From NCBI GenBank assembly GCA_963837105.1, contig CAWIMG010000028.1:62001-126000 (forward strand): DNA of 64,000 nucleotides, read 5' to 3'. The translations under genes were made by a program, and so were the position numbers. The stretch is from UBA9676 sp963837105. GTDB lineage: Bacteria; Actinomycetota; Actinomycetes; Streptosporangiales; Streptosporangiaceae. This document shows, piece after piece, positions 54,595-63,090 of this stretch. Below the pieces are notes generated by a model that was not told the origin of the DNA, ran no database searches, and saw nothing but the letters and a program-made list of their open reading frames with translations. Within the stretch, counting starts at the first letter, position 1. The number at the start of each line of letters is the position of its first letter.

Positions 54595-55263
54595 ATGACG
54601 GAGTGGGCACCGGGTCCTGCGCTGGCGGCATACCACGCCGGCGTGATGGTCATCTGTGAGCTGGCCGCGCAGTTCACCGATGACGGCTGGGGTGCCCCCA
54701 CGTCCTGCCCGGAGTGGCGGGCCGCCGACCTGGCCGGGCACCTGCGCTGTGTGGCGGACGACTACAACGAGTACCTCGATGACGCGCCCGCCAGCCGGCT
54801 GTCCCGGCTGATGGCGACCGGCGCCGAGCCTGCCAGCCTGGCCCGCAAGATTGCCCGGCAGAACGCGGCGGAACTGGCCGCGCTGACTGAGGGCCATGGG
54901 CCGGAGCACATCGCCGCGTTCGCGGCCTCCGCCCGGGCATATGCCGAGCGCCTGCCCGCCGTCTGGGATCTGCCGCATCACTACTACCGGGATACCGAGG
55001 TCACGGTGGGCGGCATGGCCGGCGCGGCGTGCGCGGAATGGCACTTGCACGCCTGGGACCTGGCCCGCGCGCTCGGGAAGGACTACTCCCCGGCCAACCC
55101 GGAACTGCTGGCGGCCGGCTGGCAGGCAGGCATGCCGCAGCTGCCGCTCGGCGTCCCGCTCGCGGTGGCCGCCGCCGGTGCTTCCGGGGCCCCGCGGCCA
55201 GGTAGCGTCATGCTGGCGGGCACCTGGCCGGCCCTGCTGCGTGCCTCCGGCCGGCCTGCCTGA
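54595..55263 (+). CDS. DinB-like/maleylpyruvate isomerase N-terminal domain protein
   Basis: A 222-residue protein. SCPEWRAADLAGHLRCVADD has the His of the metal site, and CAEWHLHAWDLARALGKDYS has the second His pair, the layout of mycothiol-dependent DinB-like enzymes. Thiol partner and substrate unknown. It precedes the aminotransferase gene by 45 bp on the same strand. The 242 bp upstream (54353-54594) contain no gene and no clear promoter that I can define. Confidence 0.82.
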   Translation: MTEWAPGPALAAYHAGVMVICELAAQFTDDGWGAPTSCPEWRAADLAGHLRCVADDYNEYLDDAPASRLSRLMATGAEPASLARKIARQNAAELAALTEGHGPEHIAAFAASARAYAERLPAVWDLPHHYYRDTEVTVGGMAGAACAEWHLHAWDLARALGKDYSPANPELLAAGWQAGMPQLPLGVPLAVAAAGASGAPRPGSVMLAGTWPALLRASGRPA

Positions 55264-55308
55264 CCACGGCCTGCCCGGGCAGGCCGACGACCGGGAGGAA
55301 GCCGCGGC

Positions 55309-56514
55309 ATGAGCTTTGACACCGACGCCATCCGGGCCGGGTACCCGGCGCTGGCCGACGGATACGCCTACCTGGATGGGGCCGCCGGCACCCAGCTGCC
55401 CGAGCCGGTGATCGCCGCCATCGGGGCCGCGTACCGGTCGGGCCTGGGCAACGCGGGCGGGGCCTTCCCGGCCAGTGCCCGCGCCTCGGCGGCCACCGCC
55501 GGCTGCCGGCAGGCCGTGGCCGACCTGGTGGGCGGCGTGCCGGAGGGTGTCATCCTCGGCCCGAACATGACCACCCTGACCTACCGGCTGGCCGGCACAC
55601 TCGCCCGCGGCTGGCGGCCCGGCGACGAGGTCGTCGTGTCCCGGCTCGACCACGACGCCAACGTCCGGCCGTGGCTGCAGGCGGCCGCCCGGGCGGGCGC
55701 GACGGTCAGATGGGCGGAGGTGGAACTGCCGTCCGGCGAGCTGCCAGCCGCCCAGTACGACTCGCTGCTGTCGGACCGGACCGTGCTGGTCGCGGTGACC
55801 GCGGCCAGCAACGTGATCGGCACCCGGCCGGACGTGGCCGCGATCACCGCCGGGGCCCGCGCCGCCGGGGCGCTCAGCTATGTCGACGGGGTGCATGCCA
55901 CTCCGCACGGCCCGACCGACGTCGCGGCGCTCGGCGCGGACTTCTACGCCATCAGCGCCTACAAGTGGTCCGGGCCGCACGTGGGCGCGGTCGTGGCCGA
56001 CCCGGCCCTGCTGGACAAGCTGCACCCGGACAAGCTGGAGCCAGCGCCGGGCACGGTCCCGGACCGGTTCGAGCGCGGCACGCCCGCCTTCGCCGACCTG
56101 GCCGGGGTGACCGCCGCGGTGGATCACCTGGCCGGGCTGGACCCGGCGGCGGCCGGGAGCCGGCGGGAGCGGGTGCTGGCCTCCATGGCCGCTGCCGCCG
56201 AGCACGAGCAGGCCCTGTTCGGCGTGCTGCTGGCTGGCCTGGCGGGCCTGCCGAAGGTCACCCTGCTCGGCCAGGCCCAGCACCGGACCGCGACCGCCTA
56301 CTTCACGGTGGCCGGGCAGAGCCCGGCCGACGTGGCCGCGCACCTGGCCCGGCGGAAGATCAACGTGTGGCACGGGCACAACTACGCCTGGGAGCTCACC
56401 GGCGTGCTCGGCATCCGCGACCACGGCAGCGCGGTGCGGGCCGGGCTGGTCCACTACAACGACCGCGCCGATGTTGACCGGCTGTTGGCCGCGGTCGCCG
56501 AACTGGCGGCTTAG
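55309..56514 (+). CDS. Cysteine desulfurase-like class V aminotransferase
   Basis: A 401-residue fold-type I PLP enzyme of the cysteine-desulfurase-like family. YLDGAAGTQLP is the N-terminal block, VSRLDHDANVRPWLQAAARA and VDGVHATPHGPTDV carry cofactor contacts (Asp/His), and the Schiff-base lysine is in YAISAYKWSGPHVG. The C-terminal KINVWHGHNYAWEL and RAGLVHYNDRADVDRL are family-typical. Whether it is a desulfurase or another PLP lyase is open. The Shine-Dalgarno GGGAGGAAG precedes the ATG. A 15-bp stretch spanning the stop is repeated at 56523-56537. Confidence 0.88.
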   Translation: MSFDTDAIRAGYPALADGYAYLDGAAGTQLPEPVIAAIGAAYRSGLGNAGGAFPASARASAATAGCRQAVADLVGGVPEGVILGPNMTTLTYRLAGTLARGWRPGDEVVVSRLDHDANVRPWLQAAARAGATVRWAEVELPSGELPAAQYDSLLSDRTVLVAVTAASNVIGTRPDVAAITAGARAAGALSYVDGVHATPHGPTDVAALGADFYAISAYKWSGPHVGAVVADPALLDKLHPDKLEPAPGTVPDRFERGTPAFADLAGVTAAVDHLAGLDPAAAGSRRERVLASMAAAAEHEQALFGVLLAGLAGLPKVTLLGQAQHRTATAYFTVAGQSPADVAAHLARRKINVWHGHNYAWELTGVLGIRDHGSAVRAGLVHYNDRADVDRLLAAVAELAA

Positions 56515-56545
56515 CGGCCAGGGCGGCTTAGCGGCCCTCTCAGCG

Positions 56546-56986
56546 TCAGCTGGGATCGAAGGTATAGCGGTAGATGCGGGTGCTGCGGGGGATGAAGCCG
56601 AGCCGTTCGTAGAGGCGGCCCGCCGACTCCCGGGACGGCCGGGAGGTGAGGTTGACCTTCCTGGCGCCGGCCGCCCCGGCCAGCGCCAGCGCCTCGGCGA
56701 TGAGCGCCCGCCCGATGCCCTGGCCGCGCACCGCCTCGTCCACCACCACATCCTCGATCCAGGCCCGCACTCCGGTCGGGATCGGGAACACCGCCAGGGT
56801 CAGCAGGCCGGCGATGCGGCCGTCCAGCCGGGCGGCCAGCAGGGTGCTGGCCGGCGACCCGACGATCGCGGCCACCGCCGCCTGGTCGGGCGGGACGGCG
56901 CTGGTGGACAGCTGGGGGAGCAGGTAGCGCAGCGCCTCGGCCACCTCGTCGGTCGGCTCCCGCACCACTTCGATGCTGACAGTCAC
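56546..56986 (-). CDS. GNAT family N-acetyltransferase
   Basis: A 146-residue GNAT. The acetyl-CoA pyrophosphate loop is VVDEAVRGQGIGRALIAEAL, followed by AARKVNLTSRPSRESAGRLY and ERLGFIPRSTRIYRYTF. Substrate unknown. The GTG at 56986 (TVSIEVVREP) is chosen because the fold begins there; the reading frame is open far upstream to 58402 only because it overlaps other genes. It is divergent from the patatin gene. Confidence 0.85.
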   Translation of the reverse strand: MTVSIEVVREPTDEVAEALRYLLPQLSTSAVPPDQAAVAAIVGSPASTLLAARLDGRIAGLLTLAVFPIPTGVRAWIEDVVVDEAVRGQGIGRALIAEALALAGAAGARKVNLTSRPSRESAGRLYERLGFIPRSTRIYRYTFDPS

Positions 56987-57103
56987 GTCGGCAGGGTACC
57001 GTGCGGGCGCGGGCGGCGGGCACGGACGCCACCGGCCCGGCGGCGGCTCAGCCCCTGCCCAGCCCCGGCATTGGCCAGCTCCGCGCCGTGATAGACAGTC
57101 GGA

Positions 57104-57940
57104 ATGACGACCAGGGCACTGGTGCTCGGTGGGGGTGGCGAGGCGGGGATCGCCTGGGAGATCGGCCTGCTGGCCGGGCTGGCCGCCCGGGGCGTGGACC
57201 TGACCGCCGCCGACCTGGTGGTCGGTACCTCGGCCGGGGCCGGTGTGGCCGCCGTCATCAACTCCGGTATCGGCCTGGCCGGGCTGTACCAGGCCCAGCT
57301 GTCGCCGGTGAATGGGGAAGCGGTGGCCCGGATGACGCGCTGGACCATCGCCCGGTTCCTCTGGGCGGTGGGGCCCACCCGGCGGCCGGACCGGGCCCGC
57401 CGCCGGCTTGGCCGGATGGCCATCCGCACCCGCACCCGCCCGGCGCCGGAACGGCGGGCCGTGATCGAGCACCGGCTCGGCACCCATGACTGGCCCGCCG
57501 GGAAGCTGCTCATCACCGCGGTGGACGCCGACACCGGCGAGTTCACCGCCTTCGATGCCAGCAGCGGCGTGGATCTGGTGGACGCGGTAGGGGCAAGCTG
57601 CGCGGTGCCGGGCGTCTGGCCCCCGGTCGTCATCAACGGCCGGCGCTGGATCGACGGCGGCATGCGCTCGCCCGCCAACGCGGATCTGGCCGCGGGCTAT
57701 GACCGGGTGGTGGTGGTGGCACCGATCACCCGCGGGCTGCGGTCGATCGCCAGCGTCACCGACCAGGTCACCGAACTGGGCCGCAGCTGCCAGGCGGTGG
57801 CCCTGGTCGGACCGGACGCGGCGGCGGTCGCCGCGTTCGGGCGCAACCTGCTGGATCCGGCCTGCCGGGCCCCGTCCGCCCGGGCCGGGTACGCCCAGGC
57901 CGGGGCGGCCCTGGCGGACCTGGCTGCGGTCTGGGGCTAG
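57104..57940 (+). CDS. Patatin-like phospholipase
   Basis: A 278-residue patatin-family acyl hydrolase. The oxyanion loop is ALVLGGGGEAGIAWEIG, the nucleophile elbow is VVGTSAGAGVAA (GTSAG, Ser), and the catalytic Asp is in WIDGGMRSPANADLA (DGG). Length matches short bacterial patatins. It probably cleaves membrane lipid acyl esters; the target is unknown. A GGGCTAGCCC palindrome spans the stop and is repeated at 57946-57955; the two copies can form a hairpin, possibly a terminator. Confidence 0.9.
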   Translation: MTTRALVLGGGGEAGIAWEIGLLAGLAARGVDLTAADLVVGTSAGAGVAAVINSGIGLAGLYQAQLSPVNGEAVARMTRWTIARFLWAVGPTRRPDRARRRLGRMAIRTRTRPAPERRAVIEHRLGTHDWPAGKLLITAVDADTGEFTAFDASSGVDLVDAVGASCAVPGVWPPVVINGRRWIDGGMRSPANADLAAGYDRVVVVAPITRGLRSIASVTDQVTELGRSCQAVALVGPDAAAVAAFGRNLLDPACRAPSARAGYAQAGAALADLAAVWG

Positions 57941-58018
57941 CCCAAGGGCTAGCCCGCCACCTGCGCACACCGGCAGATCTCCGGTCTGGGCCGGGCCTGA
58001 TCTGGCACGATCGGGACC

Positions 58019-58896
58019 GTGACCGCCGCCACCAGCACGCTGACGCCCGCACCGGCCCAGCCCCGTTCGGACGGTGACGCCGCTTTCCTGACCCGGTTCG
58101 ACACCCGGATGCGGCTGCCGATCATCGTGTCGGCCCTCCTGCCGCTGATCGTCGTCCCGGAGGCAGGCAACTGGGTTGGCGAGACGGTCGGGGTGACCAC
58201 CTGGCTGGTCTTCCTGCTCGACTACGTGGTGCACGCCCGCCGCCTGGTGCGGTACGGCCGGACCCGGCTCGGCCGGTTCGACCTGTTCGTGGTGGTGGCG
58301 ACAGCACCGTGGTTCCTGCTGCCCGGGGCTGGGGCGGGCTCGCTCGTGGTGCTGCTCCGGCTGGCGCGGCTGGCCCGGCTGCTGATGGTGAGCCGGGGTC
58401 ACGCCGGCTGTTCGACCGGCTGGGCCGGGTCGCGATTGTCGCGGGCGGGGTAGTGGTCATCGCTTCGCTGGTCGCCTACTATGCCGAGCACCCCACCAAC
58501 CCCGAATACGCCACCATCGGCGACGCCCTGTGGTGGGGCTCGTCACCCTCACCACGGTCGGCTACGGGGACATCGTCCCCAAGACGGCGGTCGGGCGCTG
58601 GGCCGGGGTCACCATCATGCTCACCGGGATTGCCCGTACTCGGGGTGCTGGCCGGCTCGCTGTCCAGCTTCTTCCGGCTGGACGCGAAGGGGAACGGCGA
58701 GTCGGCGGGTGCGGGCGGCGAGCTGGCCGAACCCGCCGGGCCCGCGGCCTCCGTCACCGACGCCGCCCTGCACGCGCTGGCCAGCGAGGTGGTGGCGCTC
58801 CGCTACCAGGTGGAGGTGCTGGCCGAGCGGCTCAGGGGGATCTCACCCGGTGTGCGCCCGGTGGAGCCCACGCCCGGTGATGATACGTCCCCGTGA
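58019..58896 (+). pseudogene. Voltage-gated-type potassium channel, three apparent frameshifts
   Basis: Four frame segments assemble into one channel of about 292 residues. Segment 1 (58019-~58398) has four spans including the Arg-rich LLRLARLARLLMVSRG S4-like helix. Segment 2 gives RRLFDRLGRVAIVAGGVVV (S5) to IGDALWWG. Segment 3 is LVTLTTVGYGDIVPKTAVGR, the selectivity filter. Segment 4 gives VLGVLAGSLSSFFRL (S6) and a C-terminal helical tail (LASEVVALRYQVEVLAERLR). Shifts fall at GGGG 58395-58398, GGGG 58535-58538 and CCC 58633-58635 and need +1, +1 and -1 base. All are homopolymers, so sequence error is suspected. Confidence 0.8.
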
Positions 58897-58914
58897 TGGC
58901 CGGGGCCGCCCGGC

Positions 58915-59970
58915 TCAGCTGGCGTAGTCCAGCAGCGGCTGCGCCCGGCTCGGGTGCCGCAGCTTGGACAGCGACTGCTTCTCCAGCTGCCGGATCCGCT
59001 CCCGGGTCAGGCCCAGCGCGCGGCCGATCTCGTCCAGCGTGTGCGGGTTGCCGTCGTACAGGCCGAACCGCATGGCCATGATGGTCGCTTCCCGCGGGGT
59101 GAGCCCGTCCAGGGCATGCCGCAGCTGGTCGGCCATCAGCTGGCGGTCCACCAGCTCGGACGCCTCGGGCGCGTCCACATCCTCGATCAGGTCGCCGATG
59201 CTGGTCTCGCCGTCCTCACCGATGGTGGAGTCCAGGCTGATCGGCTGGCGGCTGGTGCGCAGCAGCTCCTCGATCTGGTCCGGGGTCCGGTCCAGCTCGA
59301 CCGCCAGTTCCTCCGGGGTCGGCTCGCGGCCCAGCCGCTGGTGCATGTCCCGCTCGACCCGGCTCAGCTTGCTGAGCATTTCCAGCACGTGCACCGGCAG
59401 CCGGATGGTGCGGGCCGAATCGGCGAAACCGCGCTGGATGGCCTGCCGGATCCACCACATGGCGTAGGTGGAGAACTTGTAGCCCTTGGTGTAGTCGAAC
59501 TTCTCGACCGCCCGGATCAGGCCCAGGTTGCCCTCCTGGACCACATCGAGCAGCGACAGTCCCCGGTCGCTGTACTTCTTGGCCACCGACACCACCAGCC
59601 GCAGGTTGGCCTCCAGCATGTGGGCCTTGGCCGCCCGGCCGTCCTCGGCGATCAGCTCCAGCTCCCGGCGGTAGTCCCCGGCGAGGTCCGGCTCGGTCTC
59701 CAGCTTGTGCTCGGCGAACAGCCCAGCCTCGATCCGCTTGGCCAGGTTGACCTCCTGCTCGGCGGTGAGCAGGCTGGTCCGGCCGATCGACTTCAGGTAG
59801 GTGTGAACCGAGTCGCCCATGGTCGAGGTCTGGTCGTCCAGGTCGACTTCGACCAGGGCAGCCGTGCTGGCCGCCCCGCTGAGCGCGGCGGCCTCCGCCT
59901 CGGTGGCGTCCAGGCTGTCAAGCTCGATGGCCTCGTCCCGCATCGGCTCGGCGGTCTGCGCAGTCTGCAT
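58915..59970 (-). CDS. Primary-like RNA polymerase sigma factor (RpoD/HrdB/SigB family)
   Basis: A 351-residue group 1/2 sigma70. Region 1.2 is DSVHTYLKSIGRTSLLTAEQ, regions 2.1-2.4 include VQEGNLGLIRAVEKFDYTKG, KFSTYAMWWIRQAIQRGFAD and ARTIRLPVHV, region 3 GREPTPEELAVELDRTPDQI, and region 4.2 EIGRALGLTRERIRQLEKQS. The N-terminus is short (~50 residues before 1.2), more like SigB-type principal-like factors than the long HrdB/SigA, so it may be a non-essential homologue. AGAAGGACG precedes the ATG. Confidence 0.9.
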   Translation of the reverse strand: MQTAQTAEPMRDEAIELDSLDATEAEAAALSGAASTAALVEVDLDDQTSTMGDSVHTYLKSIGRTSLLTAEQEVNLAKRIEAGLFAEHKLETEPDLAGDYRRELELIAEDGRAAKAHMLEANLRLVVSVAKKYSDRGLSLLDVVQEGNLGLIRAVEKFDYTKGYKFSTYAMWWIRQAIQRGFADSARTIRLPVHVLEMLSKLSRVERDMHQRLGREPTPEELAVELDRTPDQIEELLRTSRQPISLDSTIGEDGETSIGDLIEDVDAPEASELVDRQLMADQLRHALDGLTPREATIMAMRFGLYDGNPHTLDEIGRALGLTRERIRQLEKQSLSKLRHPSRAQPLLDYAS

Positions 59971-60036
59971 GTCGTCCTTCTGCGTCGCATCGTGCCGCGC
60001 CTGGTACTGTGAAGCGCGCGGTACTACTGTTAACGT

Positions 60037-61260
60037 TCAGCGCGCTCGATTGTTCCCGCGTGGCTCGCTCATGCCCTGGCCAGCTGCCAGGGCGAGCCGC
60101 TCCAGCGCCGCCAGATCCGGCTTCCCCGGCCCCAGCAGCGGGATCCCGTCCACCAGCACCAGTGCCCGCGGGGCGGCGTAACGGGGCAGCCGCCCGGTCA
60201 CCGCATCCCGCAGGTCAGCCAGCGCGGGCGGGTGCCGCGGGTCGGCGGCCACCACGATCGCGGTCACCCGTTCCCCCCAGTGCGGATCGGGCACCCCGAT
60301 CACCACCGCCTCGGCGACCGCCGGGCATTCCTCCAGCGCCGCCGCGACCAGGCCCGGGGCCACCTTCTCGCCCCCGGTATTGATCATCTCGTCGGCCCGG
60401 CCGTGCACCGACAGGCGGCCGCTGGCGTCCACCGCGCCGAGGTCGGAGGTGACGAACCAGCCGTCCACCAGGGCGGTGGCGGTCAGCTCCGGTCGGCCCC
60501 GGTACCCGGCGAACAGCACCGGGCCGGCGATCTCGATCCGCCCGCCGTCCCCGGTCCGGACCGACACCCCCGCCAGCGGGACGCCGTCATACACGCAGCC
60601 ACCGCACGTCTCCGACATCCCGTAGCTGGTCACCACCCGTGCCCCGGCCGCCCGGGCGGCGGCCAGCAGTCCCGGCGGCACCGCCGCGCCGCCGAGCAGG
60701 ATCGTCCGCACCGCGGCCAGGCCGGCGCCCGCCGCCAGCAGCCGCCGCAACTGGGCCGGCACCAGCGACACGTGCGCACAGCCGAACGTGGCCAGATCGG
60801 CGTCGTCGTCCAGCCGGCTGGTCACCACCGGGTCGGTGCCGGCCACCAGCGACCGCACCAGCACCCCCAGCCCGGCGATGTGGCTGACGGGCAGCGGGCA
60901 CAGCCACCGCTCGCCGGGCCGGGCGGCCAGCCGGTCCAGGCTGGCCCGGGCCGAATGCAGCAGCGCGGGCGCCGTCAGCTGGACCCCCTTGGGCTCCCCG
61001 GTCGAGCCGGAGGTGGCGATCACCACGGCCACGTCCGGGGGCACGGCGGCTGCGGGCAGCCGCCGTTCGGTACCGTCCGGGGTTTCCAGCGCGGCCGGGC
61101 CGAACGCGGCCAGCAATGCCGCGATCTGGGCGGCCGGCAGCCGCGGGTCGAGCGGCAGGATGGCCGGCCCGGTGCCGTCCAGCGCCGCTGCCAGCGCCTC
61201 GGCCAGCCGGCCTGTCCTGGTGTCCGGGAACAGGAGCGCGTGCAGGGGTCGGCCGGTCAC
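60037..61260 (-). CDS. menE: o-Succinylbenzoate-CoA ligase
   Basis: A 407-residue ANL-family adenylating enzyme that activates o-succinylbenzoate with CoA in menaquinone synthesis. The phosphate loop is VIATSGSTGEPKGVQLT, followed by VTSYGMSETCGGCVYDG, WFVTSDLGAVD and GRADEMINTGGEKVAP (hinge), with the C-terminal catalytic Lys in LGPGKPDLAAL. GTG start at 61260, divergent from menB with 49 bp between. Its position next to menB-C-D supports the MenE assignment over other acyl-CoA ligases. Confidence 0.92.
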   Translation of the reverse strand: MTGRPLHALLFPDTRTGRLAEALAAALDGTGPAILPLDPRLPAAQIAALLAAFGPAALETPDGTERRLPAAAVPPDVAVVIATSGSTGEPKGVQLTAPALLHSARASLDRLAARPGERWLCPLPVSHIAGLGVLVRSLVAGTDPVVTSRLDDDADLATFGCAHVSLVPAQLRRLLAAGAGLAAVRTILLGGAAVPPGLLAAARAAGARVVTSYGMSETCGGCVYDGVPLAGVSVRTGDGGRIEIAGPVLFAGYRGRPELTATALVDGWFVTSDLGAVDASGRLSVHGRADEMINTGGEKVAPGLVAAALEECPAVAEAVVIGVPDPHWGERVTAIVVAADPRHPPALADLRDAVTGRLPRYAAPRALVLVDGIPLLGPGKPDLAALERLALAAGQGMSEPRGNNRAR

Positions 61261-61309
61261 CGTCGTAAGGTTAACGGGCGCATCCGTGGATGGACTGGGA
61301 GGGTCGGAC

Positions 61310-62128
61310 GTGACCGAATGGCAGCGGCCGGAACAGGACTACACCGACGTCAGCTACGAAACGGCCGATGGCATCGCGAAGATCACCATCAACCGCCCGG
61401 AGGTGCGCAACGCCTTCCGGCCCATCACGCTGTTCGAGCTGTCACACGCGTTCAACGTGGCGCGGGACGACCCCCGGATCGGCGTGATCATCCTGACCGG
61501 CGCGGGCACGCAGGCGTTCTGCTCGGGCGGCGACCAGAAGATCCGCGGCGACGACGGGTACGTGGATGACCGCGGGGTGGGCCGCCTCAACGTGCTGGAC
61601 CTGCAGGTGCAGATCCGGCGAACGCCCAAGCCGGTGATCGCGATGGTGGCCGGCTACGCGATCGGCGGCGGCCACGTCCTGCACGTGTGCTGTGACCTGA
61701 CCATCGCGGCCGACAACGCGGTCTTCGGGCAGACCGGCCCGAAGGTGGGCTCGTTCGACGGCGGCTATGGCTCATGGCTGCTGGCCAGCACGGTCGGGCT
61801 GAAGAAGGCACGCGAGATCTGGTATCTGTGCCGCCAGTACAGCGCGCCGCAGGCACTGGAGATGGGCCTGGTCAACGCCGTCGTCCCGGTGGACAAGCTG
61901 GAAGAGGAGACCGTCGCGTGGGCGCGGGAACTGCTGGCCAAGTCGCCACTGGCGTTGCGCATGCTCAAGGGTGCGCTGAACGCGGTGACCGACGGCGCGG
62001 CCGGCATGCAGCAGTTCGCCGGGGACGCGACGCTGCTGTACTACCTGAGCGAGGAGGCGCAGGAAGGCCGGGACGCGTTCAAGCAGAAGCGGGCGCCCGA
62101 CTTCACGAGGTTCCCGCGCCGCCCGTGA
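61310..62128 (+). CDS. menB: 1,4-Dihydroxy-2-naphthoyl-CoA synthase
   Basis: A 272-residue crotonase-fold enzyme that cyclises o-succinylbenzoyl-CoA. Blocks: ITINRPEVRNAFRP, ILTGAGTQAFCSGGDQKIRG (CoA/oxyanion), AGYAIGGGHVLHVCCDLTIA, TGPKVGSFDGGYGSWLLA (MenB-specific), and the C-terminal FKQKRAPDFTRFPRRP. The GTG at 61310 is preceded by GGGAGGG; the frame continues open upstream within the menE region and is rejected. The stop overlaps menC. Confidence 0.97.
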   Translation: MTEWQRPEQDYTDVSYETADGIAKITINRPEVRNAFRPITLFELSHAFNVARDDPRIGVIILTGAGTQAFCSGGDQKIRGDDGYVDDRGVGRLNVLDLQVQIRRTPKPVIAMVAGYAIGGGHVLHVCCDLTIAADNAVFGQTGPKVGSFDGGYGSWLLASTVGLKKAREIWYLCRQYSAPQALEMGLVNAVVPVDKLEEETVAWARELLAKSPLALRMLKGALNAVTDGAAGMQQFAGDATLLYYLSEEAQEGRDAFKQKRAPDFTRFPRRP

Positions 62129-63090
62129 CCGCCGCCGGCGTCGCCGACCTGCTGTCCGGGCTGCGGGCGTTCGCGATCCCGATGACCACCCGGTTCCGCG
62201 GCATCACGGTCCGGGAGGGCGCGCTGATCGAGGGCCCGGCGGGCTGGGGTGAGTTCTCCCCGTTCGCCGAGTACGGCCCGGCCGAATGCGCCCGCTGGCT
62301 GGCCTGCGCGCTGGAGGCGGCGGTCACCGGCTGGCCCGCCCCGGCCCGGGCGCAGGTGCCGGTGAACGTGACCGTGCCCGCGGTCGGCCCGGACCAGGCG
62401 CACGCCATCGTGGCCGGGTCCGGCTGCCGCACCGCCAAGGTCAAGGTGGCCGAGCGGGGCCAGCCGCCGGGGGCGGACGTGGCGCGGGTGGAGGCGGTGC
62501 GGGACGCGCTCGGCCCGGGCGGGCGGATCCGGGTCGATGCCAACGGAGCCTGGTCGGTGGATGAGGCCGAGCGCGCGCTGCGTGAACTCGGCCGGTTCGG
62601 CCTGGAGTACGCCGAGCAGCCATGCGCCACCCTGGACGAACTGGCCCGGCTGCGGCGCCGGGTGGAGGTGCCGGTGGCCGCGGACGAGTCGATCCGGCGG
62701 GCCGAGGATCCGCTGGCGGTGCGGGCGGCCGGGGCCGCCGACATCGTCGTGCTCAAGGCTCAGCCACTTGGCGGGGTGCGGGCGGCGCTGGCGGTGGCCG
62801 AGGCGTGCGGCCTGCCGGTGGTGGTGTCCAGTGCGATCGAGACCTCGGTCGGGCTGGCCGCCGGGGTGGCGCTGGCCGCCGCCCTGCCGGAACTGGATTA
62901 CGCCTGCGGGCTGGCCACCATGAGCCTGCTCACCGGGGACGTGACCAGTGACCCGCTGGCCGCGGCGGGGGGAACGCTGCCGGTCCGGCGGCCCGCGGTG
63001 GACGCCGATCGGCTGGCGGCCTGTGCCGCCGATCCCGGGCCCTGGCGGGCCCGGGTGCTCGCGGCCGCCGCCTACCTGGACCGGGCATGA
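62125..63090 (+). CDS. menC: o-Succinylbenzoate synthase
   Basis: A 321-residue enolase-superfamily protein of the actinobacterial MenC type that dehydrates SHCHC to o-succinylbenzoate. Catalytic lysines are in RTAKVKVAERG (KxK), metal ligands in RVDANGAWS (Asp), YAEQPCATL (Glu) and VAADESIR (Asp), and the second-side lysine in VVLKAQPLGGV. The GTG at 62125 overlaps the menB stop; the stop overlaps menD. Confidence 0.94.
   Translation: MTAAGVADLLSGLRAFAIPMTTRFRGITVREGALIEGPAGWGEFSPFAEYGPAECARWLACALEAAVTGWPAPARAQVPVNVTVPAVGPDQAHAIVAGSGCRTAKVKVAERGQPPGADVARVEAVRDALGPGGRIRVDANGAWSVDEAERALRELGRFGLEYAEQPCATLDELARLRRRVEVPVAADESIRRAEDPLAVRAAGAADIVVLKAQPLGGVRAALAVAEACGLPVVVSSAIETSVGLAAGVALAAALPELDYACGLATMSLLTGDVTSDPLAAAGGTLPVRRPAVDADRLAACAADPGPWRARVLAAAAYLDRA

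Noticed and set aside
56987..58402. 470-codon extension of the GNAT gene
   Set aside because: It lies antisense to the patatin and channel genes and has the composition of a shadow frame.
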